64,000 bases of DNA, taken from NCBI RefSeq assembly GCF_947489255.1, contig NZ_CANLCY010000003.1, forward strand, positions 558,001 through 622,000, in the 5' to 3' direction. The position numbers were made by a program, and so were the translations under genes. The notes below the pieces were generated by a model that was given only the letters and a program-made list of their open reading frames with translations, ran no database searches and had not been told where the DNA came from. Below, one piece after another: positions 28,609 through 37,144 of this stretch (its first letter is position 1; each line of letters opens with the position of its first letter). Source of the stretch: an uncultured Microbacterium sp. GTDB lineage: Bacteria; Actinomycetota; Actinomycetes; Actinomycetales; Microbacteriaceae.

Positions 28609-29018
28609 CCGACTACCTCGTCGACAACTCCGTCTGGGCGCGGTTGGCCTCAGGGGATCCCATCATCCGGACGCGGCTCGAACGGATCGCCCGGTCTCCC
28701 TCCGACCTCTTCGTCACGTGCCCTCCCCAGGTGCTGGAGTTCTGTCACAGCGCCCGCTCCGCCGAGGAGCACGCGCACTACCTCGAGCAGATCTCCCTGG
28801 GCTTCCCCCTCGAACGGGCACCCGACGAGTCCCTCGCCGTCGGCATCCAGTCCGCCCTCTGGCGAGCCGGTCTCGTTCGAACGGCGGGCGCGGTCGACAT
28901 TCTCATCGCGGCCTACGCGATCGCGAACGATGCCACGATCCTCAGCGCAGACCACGACTTCGACCACATCGCCGCCGTGACCGACCTCGCTCACGAGTAC
29001 GTCGCGCCGACGCTCTGA
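28605..29018 (+). CDS. VapC-type PIN-domain RNase toxin
   Basis: 137 residues. PIN-domain acidic residues are present: Asp7 (YLVDNSVWARL), Glu45 (QVLEFCHSAR), Asp98 (GAVDILIAAYA) and Asp116/Asp120 (LSADHDFDHIA). These toxins are Mg2+-dependent endoribonucleases cutting tRNA or rRNA. All catalytic acids are intact, so it should be active. Coupled GTGA start with the antitoxin. Confidence 0.88.
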   Translation: MTDYLVDNSVWARLASGDPIIRTRLERIARSPSDLFVTCPPQVLEFCHSARSAEEHAHYLEQISLGFPLERAPDESLAVGIQSALWRAGLVRTAGAVDILIAAYAIANDATILSADHDFDHIAAVTDLAHEYVAPTL

Positions 29019-29028
29019 CCCGGCCTCG

Positions 29029-29925
29029 TCAGAGTCCGAGCGCGTCGTCCACGACGGCGAACACCGCGGGGTCCCACGTCAGCGCGCGCTCCCACGGCAG
29101 CCCGAACGCCTCGGCGAAGAAGATGCTGTGCACGTGGTCGGCGAACGAGTGACGCTCGACGTCGGGCAGCACCGCGGAGGGCACCTCGTCGGCGCGACCG
29201 CTGGTCATCGACACGAGGCCGTCGTGCGGCCACAGCTGCACCGGCGCGGTCGCCGCGGCGAAGTATCCGGCGCCGATCGCGGTCACCGGGATGCCGTCGA
29301 GCACCCCCGCCTGGGCGTCGTTCCACTCGCGCAGGAACCGGCGCGACACCTCGTCCGCCGCCCCCTGGGAGTTCGCGTCGGCGTACGGGCGCGCCTCGGC
29401 GAAGATCTGCAGCGTGGCGGGGTCGCCGTGCGCGTCGACCTCCGAGATCTCGTCGTCGAGCAGGTCGCCCAGCACCGAGCCGTCCCACGGGGTGCCGAGG
29501 GTCACGAGGCGCTCGATGCGCGGACCCGCGCCGCCGAGCTCGCGGATCGCGGCGCGCGAGAACAACCCGCCCATCGAGTGGCCGACGAGGGCGACGCTCC
29601 CGACGCCCTCCTCCGCGGCGAGCCGTCGTAGGAACCCGGCGAGCGCGACCCCGGCGTCGTCGACGCGGCCGACGGCGTTGATCGTCACCTCAGCCGGCAG
29701 CACGACGGGGACGTCGGCGAAGCCCTGCCACCCGGCATCCTCCCGCACCTCTCCCGGGCCGATGCGGGCGGGGGCGGTGAAGACCCGGATGCCGCGATCG
29801 AGCAGGTGCGCGCGCAGGGCCGTCATCGTGTTGCCCGCCGCCAGGCCCGACGCGGCCGCGCGCTCGGGATCGGTGAACGGGGTCACGGCGGCTCCCCCGG
29901 AAACGAGGACGACGGCGTCAGCCAT
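29029..29925 (-). CDS. Alpha/beta hydrolase, lipase-like
   Basis: 298 residues from the ATG at 29925. The nucleophile elbow is VALVGHSMGGLFSRAA (Ser117), followed by VTLGTPWDGSVLGDLL as in triacylglycerol lipases and PGAP1-like esterases, and a late His in RHSFADHVHS. There is no signal peptide, so it is probably cytoplasmic. The substrate is unknown. Confidence 0.75.
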   Translation of the reverse strand: MADAVVLVSGGAAVTPFTDPERAAASGLAAGNTMTALRAHLLDRGIRVFTAPARIGPGEVREDAGWQGFADVPVVLPAEVTINAVGRVDDAGVALAGFLRRLAAEEGVGSVALVGHSMGGLFSRAAIRELGGAGPRIERLVTLGTPWDGSVLGDLLDDEISEVDAHGDPATLQIFAEARPYADANSQGAADEVSRRFLREWNDAQAGVLDGIPVTAIGAGYFAAATAPVQLWPHDGLVSMTSGRADEVPSAVLPDVERHSFADHVHSIFFAEAFGLPWERALTWDPAVFAVVDDALGL

Positions 29926-30034
29926 GGCGGCTCCTTCACAGGTCGGGTCCCGGTCAGGATAGGGCAGGCCGCGCAGCTCGTCCCGCCCCGGCAGTGTGTC
30001 CAGCACCCGCCGCGTCACCCCCCGTTCACCCCGG

Positions 30035-30092
30035 CGAGCGTCCAGGACACACCGCACCGGACCCTCGCGCGACGGCGCGTCCTGGACACTCG
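30035..30092. repeat. Second copy of the GTGTCCAGGA inverted repeat
   Basis: CGAGCGTCCAGGACACACCG (30035-30054) and CGGCGCGTCCTGGACACTCG (30073-30092) are imperfect inverted arms related to those at 26873-26934. A single half (GTGTGTCCAGCACCCGCC) lies just before, at about 29995. Confidence 0.55.
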
Positions 30093-30117
30093 ACGGAAGA
30101 GAGCCCGGCGCCGTGCG

Positions 30118-30603
30118 TCAGCGCGGGAGGGCGTCCTCGATCGCGGCGACGACCTCGGGCGCGTCGGGGAGCGTGCGGGGGCTGAAACGCGTCACCTTGC
30201 CGTCGGGGGCCACGACGAACTTCTCGAAGTTCCACGAGATGCGGCCGGTCTTGCCGTCGGCATCCGGGGTCGTCGTGAGCTCCTTGTAGAGCGGGTGGGC
30301 GCTGCGCCCGTTGATCTTGACCTTCTCCGACATCGGGAAGGTCACGCCCCACGTCGCGGAGCAGTACTCGGCGATCTTGTCCTCGTCGCTGAGCTCCTGC
30401 AGGAACTGGTTGCTCGGGAAGCCGATCACGGTGAACCCGCGGTCGGCGTACTTCTTGTGCAGCGCCTCGAGGGCCTCGTACTGGGGCGCGAGGCCGCAGC
30501 GCGAGGCGACGTTGACCACGAGCGCCGCCTTGCCGGCGGTCAGCTCGCCGAAGGTGGTCTCTTCGCCGCGGATGGTGGTGATGGGGATGCCGGTGAGGTC
30601 CAT
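30118..30603 (-). CDS. Glutathione-peroxidase-family thiol peroxidase
   Basis: 161 residues. The catalytic cysteine is Cys36 (NVASRCGLAPQYEAL), with the partners Gln66 (GFPSNQF) and Trp124-Asn125 (ISWNFEKF). In actinobacteria, which lack glutathione, these proteins (BtuE-type) reduce peroxides with thioredoxin. It stands alone, convergent with nothing and divergent from the ROK gene. Confidence 0.93.
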   Translation of the reverse strand: MDLTGIPITTIRGEETTFGELTAGKAALVVNVASRCGLAPQYEALEALHKKYADRGFTVIGFPSNQFLQELSDEDKIAEYCSATWGVTFPMSEKVKINGRSAHPLYKELTTTPDADGKTGRISWNFEKFVVAPDGKVTRFSPRTLPDAPEVVAAIEDALPR

Positions 30604-30754
30604 GATCCGATCCTGGCACCGCCCGCTTTGCCCGGGGTGGGAATCGTCGACTCCCCGAGCTGCGCGGGGTCGGCGCTCGCGGGCGCGGGTCCGGGCGCGG
30701 CGGGGAGCGTCGGATGCAGCGGCGGGGGCGGCCGACGCGTGGCACAGTGGTCGG

Positions 30755-31915
30755 ATGGTCACCGAGGGCACCCGCGGCGACGGCATGCGCCGCGCCAACC
30801 TGTCGCTCGTGCTGCGCACGGTGCACCGGGACGGCCCGCGCTCGCGCGCCGCGCTCACCGAGGCCACGGGCCTGAACCGGTCGACGATCGCCGACCTCGT
30901 GGGCGAACTGCAGCGATCGGGCCTCGTCGTCGAACGCGCCTCCGACGCGCAGGGCCGCGTCGGTCGCCCCTCCCCCATCGTCGCGCCCGATCCGCGCGTG
31001 GTCGCCATCGCGGTGAACCCCGAGGTCGACGCCCTCGACGTCGCGGCGGTCGGCCTCGACGGCGCGATCGTCGTGCGCGAGCGCATCGAGCAGCGCACGC
31101 TCCTGACCCCCGAGCGCACGGCCGCGATCGTCGCCGAGCGTCTCGCCGCCTGGACCGAGGGGCCCCTCGCCGAGCACCGCGTCGTCGGCTCGGGGGTCGC
31201 CGTGCCCGGTCCCGTCCGCGCCTCCGACGGCGTCGTGCGCGAAGCGCCGCACCTCGGGTGGGCCGAAGCGCGCATCGGGGCGATGCTGCAGGATGCCACG
31301 GGCGCTCCGGTCCACGTCGGCAACGACGCCGCCCTCGGCGCCCTGGCCGAGTACCTCTTCGGCGCCGCGCGCGGCTCGCACGACGTGGTCTACCTCAACG
31401 GCGGCGCGAGCGGCATCGGCGGGGCCGTGATCGTGGGCGGGGCTCTGCTCGGCGGCGCCGGCGGCTACGCGGGCGAGTTCGGGCAGAACCGTCCCGGGAT
31501 CGTCGACCCGGGCGACCGGCGGGCCGACGACGGCGTGCTCGAAGACGAGGTCAGCCGTGCGCTCCTCCTCGAGGCCGTCGGGCTCGAGGCGGGCGACGAC
31601 CAGGTGCTCGCTCACGCCCTCACCGCGAGCGACGACCCCGCGGTGCGCGCCGAGACCGACCGGCAACGCCGCATCCTCGCCACCGCGCTCGCGAACGCGG
31701 CGAACGTCATGAACCCCGCCGTGATCGTGCTCGGCGGGTTCCTGGCGATCCTCGCCGACCTCGATCTGCCGGGTCTGGACGCCGCCGTCCGCGCGCAGAC
31801 GATGCCCGCGTGCGCTGAAGACCTGCGCCTGGCCGCCGCCGAACTCGGCGAGAAGCGCCTGCTCGTCGGCGCCGCGGAGGCGGTGTTCGAGGCCGCCCTG
31901 TTCCCCGCCCGCTGA
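30755..31915 (+). CDS. ROK family transcriptional regulator
   Basis: 386 residues. An N-terminal winged helix-turn-helix (ANLSLVLRTVHRDGPRSRAALTEATGLNRSTIADLVGEL) is followed by a ROK sugar-kinase-like domain (VGSGVAVPGPVRASDGVVREAPHLGW; VHVGNDAALGALAEYLFGAARG; LNGGASGIGGAVIV). The usual zinc motif CxCGxxGC after GYAGEFG is absent, replaced by NRPGIVDPGDRRADDGVLEDEV. It is therefore a regulator rather than a kinase. Location 2.5 kb from xylA makes it a candidate XylR. Confidence 0.87.
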   Translation: MVTEGTRGDGMRRANLSLVLRTVHRDGPRSRAALTEATGLNRSTIADLVGELQRSGLVVERASDAQGRVGRPSPIVAPDPRVVAIAVNPEVDALDVAAVGLDGAIVVRERIEQRTLLTPERTAAIVAERLAAWTEGPLAEHRVVGSGVAVPGPVRASDGVVREAPHLGWAEARIGAMLQDATGAPVHVGNDAALGALAEYLFGAARGSHDVVYLNGGASGIGGAVIVGGALLGGAGGYAGEFGQNRPGIVDPGDRRADDGVLEDEVSRALLLEAVGLEAGDDQVLAHALTASDDPAVRAETDRQRRILATALANAANVMNPAVIVLGGFLAILADLDLPGLDAAVRAQTMPACAEDLRLAAAELGEKRLLVGAAEAVFEAALFPAR

Positions 31916-31947
31916 GCGGACGGGGCCCCGGAGGCCCGGCATCCGAC

Positions 31948-31959
31948 GTTTTCGAAAAC
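31948..31959. promoter_or_regulatory. Palindrome GTTTTCGAAAAC upstream of alditol oxidase
   Basis: Perfect 12-bp palindrome, 60 bases before the alditol oxidase start. It contains the same TTTTCGAAAA core as the site between the first LacI gene and the importer operon. Confidence 0.55.
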
Positions 31960-32018
31960 CGGAAGCGGCCGGCGATGTCGGCGGCGCGGTGCAGGATGGG
32001 ACCGACGCGAGGAGAACC

Positions 32019-33266
32019 ATGACCGCCACACGACCCTCCGGATCGACCTGGTCGGGCAACCACCGCTACCGGGCCGCCGAGGTGCTCCTGCCCGCCGACG
32101 CCGACGAGCTCGCCGAGGTCGTGACCTCGCACGCGCGCGTGCGCGTGCAGGCCACCCGGCACACGTTCAACGACGTGGCCGATTCCGACGACGTCCTCGT
32201 CTCCCTCGAGCGGATGCCGACCTGCATCGATGTCGGCGGCGACCGCGTGCGCGTCGAGGGCCTCATGACCTTCGCCCAGCTCGCCCCGGTGATCGAGGCC
32301 GAGGGGCGGGCCCTGCACAACCTCGGCTCCCTCCCCCACATCTCCGTCGCCGGCGCCGCTGCGACGGGCACGCACGGCTCGGGGCTGCGCAACGGCAACC
32401 TCTCCAGCGCCGTCGAGGCGCTGGAGATCCTGGATGCCGACGGCCGCACGCACCGCGTCGACCGCGACCACGCGTGGTTTCCGGCCGCCGCTCTCGGCAT
32501 CGGCGCCTTCGGCGTGGTCACGGCCGTCGAGCTGCGCACCGAGCCCACCTACACCGTCACCCAGCAGGCCTACACCGGCGTCTCGTGGGACGACATCGTC
32601 GGCGACTGCGACAGGGTCTTCGGCTCATCGCGCAGCGTGAGCGTCTTCACGACGTGGGGCGATCCGGCGCACGACCTCGTGTGGGCCAAGAGCGACACCG
32701 GGGAACCGACCTGGGTCGAGGAACTCGGCGGGCGCCCGGTCGGCGATGACATCCACCTCGGCCGCATCCGCACGGTCGACAACACCACCCCGCGCGGCAC
32801 CCCGGGTCCGTGGCATACGAGGCTGCCGCACTTCCGCGCCGACGCGCTGCCGAGCGACGGCGACGAGATCCAGTCGGAGTACTTCGTGCCCTTCGCCTCG
32901 GCTCGCGAGGCCCTCGCGGCGGTGCGGGCGATCGCCCCGGGCTTCCACGACCAGCTGCTCGTCACCGAACTGCGCACGGTCGCCGCCGACGGGCTGTGGC
33001 TGAGCCCGGCCTTCGGGCGCGACGTTCTGGCGATCCACTTCACCTGGCGCAACGACACCGACGGCGTGCTCTCGGCGTTGCCGGGCATCGAGGCGGCGCT
33101 CGCCCCGTTCGACGCGCGGCCGCACTGGGGCAAGGCGTTCACGATGCCGGGTGAGCGCATCCTCGAGTCGTTGCCGCGCGCGCACGAATTCGACGCGATC
33201 GCTCGCGAGGCGGACCCGCGCGGCGTCTTCCGCAATCCGTTCCTGCAGCGAGTGTTCGGGGGCTGA
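32019..33266 (+). CDS. Alditol/xylitol oxidase (FAD-dependent)
   Basis: 415 residues, close to the 418 of Streptomyces AldO. It oxidises polyols (xylitol, sorbitol) at C1 to the aldose with O2, yielding H2O2. The segment VQATRHTFNDVADS contains the His (His48) aligning with the residue that covalently binds FAD in AldO. The FAD-binding fold also shows LGSLPHISVAGAAATGTHGSG and the C-terminal ALO-type substrate domain ending DPRGVFRNPFLQRVF. The ribosome site GGAG lies at 32011. It fits with the nearby xylulose and polyol genes; xylitol would give xylose for XylA. Confidence 0.88.
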   Translation: MTATRPSGSTWSGNHRYRAAEVLLPADADELAEVVTSHARVRVQATRHTFNDVADSDDVLVSLERMPTCIDVGGDRVRVEGLMTFAQLAPVIEAEGRALHNLGSLPHISVAGAAATGTHGSGLRNGNLSSAVEALEILDADGRTHRVDRDHAWFPAAALGIGAFGVVTAVELRTEPTYTVTQQAYTGVSWDDIVGDCDRVFGSSRSVSVFTTWGDPAHDLVWAKSDTGEPTWVEELGGRPVGDDIHLGRIRTVDNTTPRGTPGPWHTRLPHFRADALPSDGDEIQSEYFVPFASAREALAAVRAIAPGFHDQLLVTELRTVAADGLWLSPAFGRDVLAIHFTWRNDTDGVLSALPGIEAALAPFDARPHWGKAFTMPGERILESLPRAHEFDAIAREADPRGVFRNPFLQRVFGG

Positions 33267-33274
33267 TCGGGACC

Positions 33275-33299
33275 GGTGGCTTCGACAGGCTCAGCCACC
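33275..33299. repeat. REP-like palindrome, copy 2
   Basis: GGTGGC and GCCACC arms around the core TTCGACAGGCTCA, just after the oxidase stop at 33266. Confidence 0.6.
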
Positions 33300-33338
33300 T
33301 CTCGCGCGGTCGGGATCGAGAACCGAACTCCTGCGTCC

Positions 33339-33493
33339 ACCCGGCTGCCTGAGCCCACCCGGTCCCCGAGCCCACCCAGGTCCCTGCGCCCACCTGGGCC
33401 CCTGAGCCCACCCAGGTCCCTGCGCCCACCTCGGTCCCTGCGCCCACCTCGGTCCCTGCGCCCACCTCGGTCCCTGAGCCTGTCGAAGGGACC
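33339..33493. repeat. 18-bp tandem array ending in a REP palindrome
   Basis: About nine units of 18 bp (one of 17) with consensus GGTCCCTGCGCCCACCTC, the last four nearly identical. The array ends in a complete REP-like palindrome (33469-33493) with arms GGTCCC and GGGACC around TGAGCCTGTCGAA. The unit resembles the REP half GGTCCCTGAGCC, so the array may have grown from it. The gap 33267-33564 holds no gene. Confidence 0.75.
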
Positions 33494-33564
33494 GGGACCC
33501 GCGCGGCGCGCAGCTCACCGCGCGGCGGCGCCGCCCACCGCGGCGCCGCCTCACGGCATCCGGA

Positions 33565-34293
33565 TCAGCGGCTGGAGTAGCCGCCGTCGATCGGGAGCGA
33601 GACGCCGGAGATCATGCCGGCGCCGTCGCTGAGGAGGAAGACGATCGGGGCGGCGATGTCGTCTTCGGTCGCCCATTTGTGCAGGGGCATCGCCTCGAGG
33701 AAGGGGCCCTCGATGTCGGGCCGACCCCAATACCAGGCCGACATCGGCGTCATGACGACCGTGGGGTTCACGCTGTTGACCCGGATGCCGTAGCCCCCGA
33801 GTTCGAGGGCGGAGACGCGCGTGATGTTGTCGAGGGCCGCCTTCGACGAGCCGTACGAGATGTGTCCTGTGAGGGCGACGAGGCTCGCCTGGCTCGAGAC
33901 GTTGACGATCGCGCCGCCCTTGCCGACGCGGATCATCTCGCGCGAGGCGTACTTGGTGACCAGCAGCGACCCGCGGGCGTTGATGCTCATGACCTTGTCG
34001 AACACGTCGATGTCGGTCTCCATGGGCGTGGCGATCTCGCCGCCCCAGCCGCCGCAGTTGACGACGCCGTAGAGGTCGCGTCCCTCGATCGCGGAGCGGA
34101 TCTCGTCCTCGGATTCGAGGTCGAAGACGACGGGCTCGGCGCCGGTCTCCTCGGCGATGGCGGCGACGCTGTCGGCGGTGCGTCCGGCGACGAGCACAGT
34201 CGCTCCGGCGGCGACGAGGTGGCGCACGGTCGCCCCGCCGATACCGCCACCGGCGCCGGTGACGAGGATGGTGCGTTCGGTGAATTCGGTCAT
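33565..34293 (-). CDS. SDR dehydrogenase, L-xylulose-reductase-like
   Basis: 242 residues, close to the 244 of animal dicarbonyl/L-xylulose reductase. Classical SDR motifs are TGAGGGIG (12-19), NCGG (79-82) and the catalytic Ser134, Tyr147 and Lys151. The segments IVNVSSQASLVALTGHISYGSSKAALD and RVNSVNPTVVMTPM match that subgroup. It probably interconverts a ketose and its polyol (such as L-xylulose and xylitol, or fructose and sorbitol) with NAD(P)H. It is divergent from the frc-type importer, with which it shares an operator region. Confidence 0.87.
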   Translation of the reverse strand: MTEFTERTILVTGAGGGIGGATVRHLVAAGATVLVAGRTADSVAAIAEETGAEPVVFDLESEDEIRSAIEGRDLYGVVNCGGWGGEIATPMETDIDVFDKVMSINARGSLLVTKYASREMIRVGKGGAIVNVSSQASLVALTGHISYGSSKAALDNITRVSALELGGYGIRVNSVNPTVVMTPMSAWYWGRPDIEGPFLEAMPLHKWATEDDIAAPIVFLLSDGAGMISGVSLPIDGGYSSR

Positions 34294-34374
34294 GGGAGGG
34301 CTCTTTCGCGGGTCCTGAGGGCGGGGACGACGTCGGTGTCGTCGCGGCCCATGATAACCACAGAATCACGCGGA

Positions 34375-34423
34375 TGACTTCGGTGTCATGACGAATTGGT
34401 CACGGGTGTTGACACCGGTGTCA
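34375..34423. promoter_or_regulatory. Paired operators in the SDR/frc divergent region
   Basis: TGACACCGGTGTCA (34410-34423) is a perfect 14-bp palindrome with a CCGG centre. TGACTTCGGTGTCA (34375-34388) is a weaker copy 35 bases away, and a further GGTGTC half lies near 34335. The perfect copy contains GACACCGGTG, which recurs at 48899-48908. Confidence 0.6.
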
Positions 34424-34528
34424 CGCTGGGCTTACCGTAACCATCGTTCGACCGGTGGACAGCCCCACCGGACCGCTTCATCGACGCAGCACTCCGACGT
34501 GCGGCGTCCCCGGAAGGACCACACCGCC

Positions 34529-35227
34529 GTGACCCGCACCTCGCAGAACGCCGCGCCACTCACCGCCGCGACCGCGCACCTCGACGACCTCGTCGACCGT
34601 GCCCGGCAGCTCGCGGCGTCGGGCGAGCGCCGCGTGCTGGGGATCACCGGCACTCCGGGAGCGGGCAAGTCCACCGTCAGCGACGCACTGCTCGCCGCCC
34701 TCGCCTCCGACGCGGTGCTCGTGGGCATGGACGGCTTCCACCTGGCCAACGAAGAGCTCGTCCGCCTGGGTCGCCGCGACCGCAAGGGTGCGCCCGACAC
34801 GTTCGACGTCGACGGCTACGTCGACCTGCTCGATCGCATCCGCGCCGGGCAGGCGGTCTACGCGCCGCGCTTCGACCGGAGCCTGGAGGAGTCCATCGGT
34901 TCCGCGGTGCACGTTCCCGCCGACGTCCCCCTCGTCATCACCGAGGGCAACTACCTGCTGCACGACGAGCAGGGGTGGGATGCCGTGGCATCCCGTCTCG
35001 ACGAGGTCTGGTTCCTCGACGTCGAACCGCACGCCCGCCGCGAGCGCCTGATCGCCCGTCGGCTCTCCCACGGCCACCCGTACGACGAGGCCGAGGCCTG
35101 GGTCCGCGAGGTCGACGAGCGCAACGCCGCCGTCGTCGAGGGCGGTCGGCACCGCGCCGATCTCGTCGTCATCGTCTCCGAGGCCCCCGCCGGGGGTCTC
35201 GGCCACCACGAAGGAGCTTCCTCATGA
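34529..35227 (+). CDS. FrcK-like P-loop kinase of a fructose/polyol importer operon
   Basis: 232 residues from the GTG at 34529, which has GGAAGG upstream; the frame is open further left but that part is in the operator region. The P-loop is ITGTPGAGKST (39-49), followed by VGMDGFHLAN, the switch-like segment and VITEGNYLL, as in the uridine kinase/PanK-like fold. A kinase of this type (FrcK) accompanies frcBCA in rhizobia. Its likely substrate is a sugar or nucleoside-like sugar; fructose is suggested by context only. It overlaps the ATPase gene (ATGA). Confidence 0.75.
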   Translation: MTRTSQNAAPLTAATAHLDDLVDRARQLAASGERRVLGITGTPGAGKSTVSDALLAALASDAVLVGMDGFHLANEELVRLGRRDRKGAPDTFDVDGYVDLLDRIRAGQAVYAPRFDRSLEESIGSAVHVPADVPLVITEGNYLLHDEQGWDAVASRLDEVWFLDVEPHARRERLIARRLSHGHPYDEAEAWVREVDERNAAVVEGGRHRADLVVIVSEAPAGGLGHHEGASS

Positions 35228-36000
35228 GCACCACCACGGCTGTGCCCGTGCTGCAGGCGCGAGGTCTGTCACGCCAGTTCGGATCCGTCCGCGCCCTCAA
35301 CAACGTCGACTTCGAGGTCTACCCCGGAGAGGTCACGGCCCTCATCGGCGACAACGGCGCCGGCAAGTCGACCCTCGTGAAGGCCCTCTCGGGCAACCTC
35401 GCGGTCGACGAGGGCGAAATCCGCTTCGACGGCAAGCCGATCGACATGTCGAACCCCCAGGTCGCGTCATCGCTCGGCATCGAGACGGTCTACCAGGACC
35501 TCGCCCTCGCCCCGCACCTCGACCCGGTGCAGAACATGTACCTCGGTCGCGAGATCCGCCGCCCGGGACTGGCGGGGGCGCTCGGGTTCATGAAGACCAA
35601 GGACATGGCGACGGCCTCTCGCGAAGCCTTCGACGAGCTGGGCGCCACGGTGGGCAGCCTCACCTCCCCCGTCGGCGAGATGTCGGGCGGTCAACGGCAG
35701 GCGATCGCGATCGCCCGCGCCGTGCACTGGGCGAGCCGTGTCGTGTTCCTCGACGAGCCCACCGCCGCCCTCGGCGTGCGCCAGACGAAGAACGTCCTGG
35801 AGACGATCCGCCGCGTGCGCGACAAGGGCATCGCCGTGGTCTTCATCTCCCACTCGATGCCGCACGTCATCGACGTCTCCGACCGCATCCAGGTGCTGCG
35901 CCTGGGAACCCGCGTCGCGAACATCCAGGCCGCGGACACCTCCATGGAAGAACTCGTCGGGCTCATGACCGGCGCCGTCACGAAGGACGACCAGAAGTGA
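35224..36000 (+). CDS. Ribose/fructose-type ABC importer ATPase
   Basis: 258 residues, a single ATPase domain instead of the double domain of RbsA or AraG, as in FrcA. It has Walker A IGDNGAGKST, signature SGGQRQAIAIARA, Walker B VVFLDEPTAALG and the switch His (VVFISHSMPH). It powers the permease encoded next. Overlaps its neighbours by four bases at both ends. Confidence 0.93.
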   Translation: MSTTTAVPVLQARGLSRQFGSVRALNNVDFEVYPGEVTALIGDNGAGKSTLVKALSGNLAVDEGEIRFDGKPIDMSNPQVASSLGIETVYQDLALAPHLDPVQNMYLGREIRRPGLAGALGFMKTKDMATASREAFDELGATVGSLTSPVGEMSGGQRQAIAIARAVHWASRVVFLDEPTAALGVRQTKNVLETIRRVRDKGIAVVFISHSMPHVIDVSDRIQVLRLGTRVANIQAADTSMEELVGLMTGAVTKDDQK

Positions 36001-37082
36001 GCACCACGACCCCTCCCACCGAGACCGTCGCGATCGGCACCTTCGACGACAACCAGAAGGTGAACCCGGTCCGTCGGATCCTCCGCACGCAGGCCTTCCA
36101 GATCCTCCTCGTGCTCCTGGCGATCATCATCGTCTTCAGCATCCTCGCGCCCGACTCGTTCGCGCAGTGGACCAACTTCCGCCTCATCATCCAGAACGCG
36201 TCGATCCTCGCCGTCCTCGCGGTCGGGATGACGTACGTCATCATCACCGCCGGCATCGACCTGTCCGTCGGCTCGGTGCTGGTGTTCTCGGGGGTCGTCG
36301 CGGCCCTCGTCATGCGGGCGATGGGCGGGGAGGGCTGGGGCGTCGCGATCGTCGGCATCCTGGTCGCGATCCTGAGCGGCGTCTGCTGGGGGCTGCTGAA
36401 CGGCTTCCTCATCGCCAAGGCGAAGATCCCGCCGCTCATCGTCACGCTCGGCTCGCTCGGCATGGCACTGGGTCTCGCGCAGATCCTGACCGGCGGCGTC
36501 GACATCCGCGACGTGCCCACCGTGCTGACCGTCTCGATCGGCTACGGCAACGTCTTCGGCAGCGTCCCGATCATCAGCGTCATCGCCCTCGTGGTCGTCG
36601 TGATCGGCGCGATCGTGCTGCACTACACGCGCTTCGGCCTGTACACGCTGGCCGTCGGCTCGAGCGAGATCGCCGCCCGCCGGGTCGGCGTCAAGGTCGA
36701 CGCGCAGCTGATCAAGATCTACACGATCTCGGGCGCCCTGGCCGGGCTCGGCGGCATCCTCTCGCTCTCGCAGTTCTCCACGACCGCGATCGCCGGACAG
36801 TCGCAGACGAACCTCAACGTCATCGCGGCCGTCGTGATCGGCGGCACCTCGCTCTTCGGCGGCGTCGGCACGATCATGGGCACCGTCGTGGGCCTGTTCA
36901 TCCCCGCCGTGCTGCAGAACGGCTTCGTCATCACCGGCGTGCAGCCCTTCTGGCAGCAGGTCGCCGTCGGCGCGGTCCTCATCACCGCGGTCTACGTCGA
37001 CCAGGTGCGCCGCACCGCAGCCACGCGCGGCAACTCGCAAGGCCTCTGGCGCAAGTTCCTCAGCGGAGGTCGGCGCGGCTGA
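35997..37082 (+). CDS. Ribose/fructose-type ABC importer permease
   Basis: 361 residues, RbsC/FrcC-like. About ten hydrophobic segments follow a 35-residue cytoplasmic start. Family motifs are VGMTYVIITAGIDLSVGS, NGFLIAKAKIPPLIVTLGSLGMALG and AARRVGVKVDAQLIKIYTISGALAGLGG. The GTG start overlaps the ATPase TGA (GTGA). Confidence 0.93.
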   Translation: MSTTTPPTETVAIGTFDDNQKVNPVRRILRTQAFQILLVLLAIIIVFSILAPDSFAQWTNFRLIIQNASILAVLAVGMTYVIITAGIDLSVGSVLVFSGVVAALVMRAMGGEGWGVAIVGILVAILSGVCWGLLNGFLIAKAKIPPLIVTLGSLGMALGLAQILTGGVDIRDVPTVLTVSIGYGNVFGSVPIISVIALVVVVIGAIVLHYTRFGLYTLAVGSSEIAARRVGVKVDAQLIKIYTISGALAGLGGILSLSQFSTTAIAGQSQTNLNVIAAVVIGGTSLFGGVGTIMGTVVGLFIPAVLQNGFVITGVQPFWQQVAVGAVLITAVYVDQVRRTAATRGNSQGLWRKFLSGGRRG

Positions 37083-37144
37083 GCCGCGGCGGCATCCCGT
37101 CCCCATCACAACCCCACACCCCGACCCAAGAAACGGTGATCACA

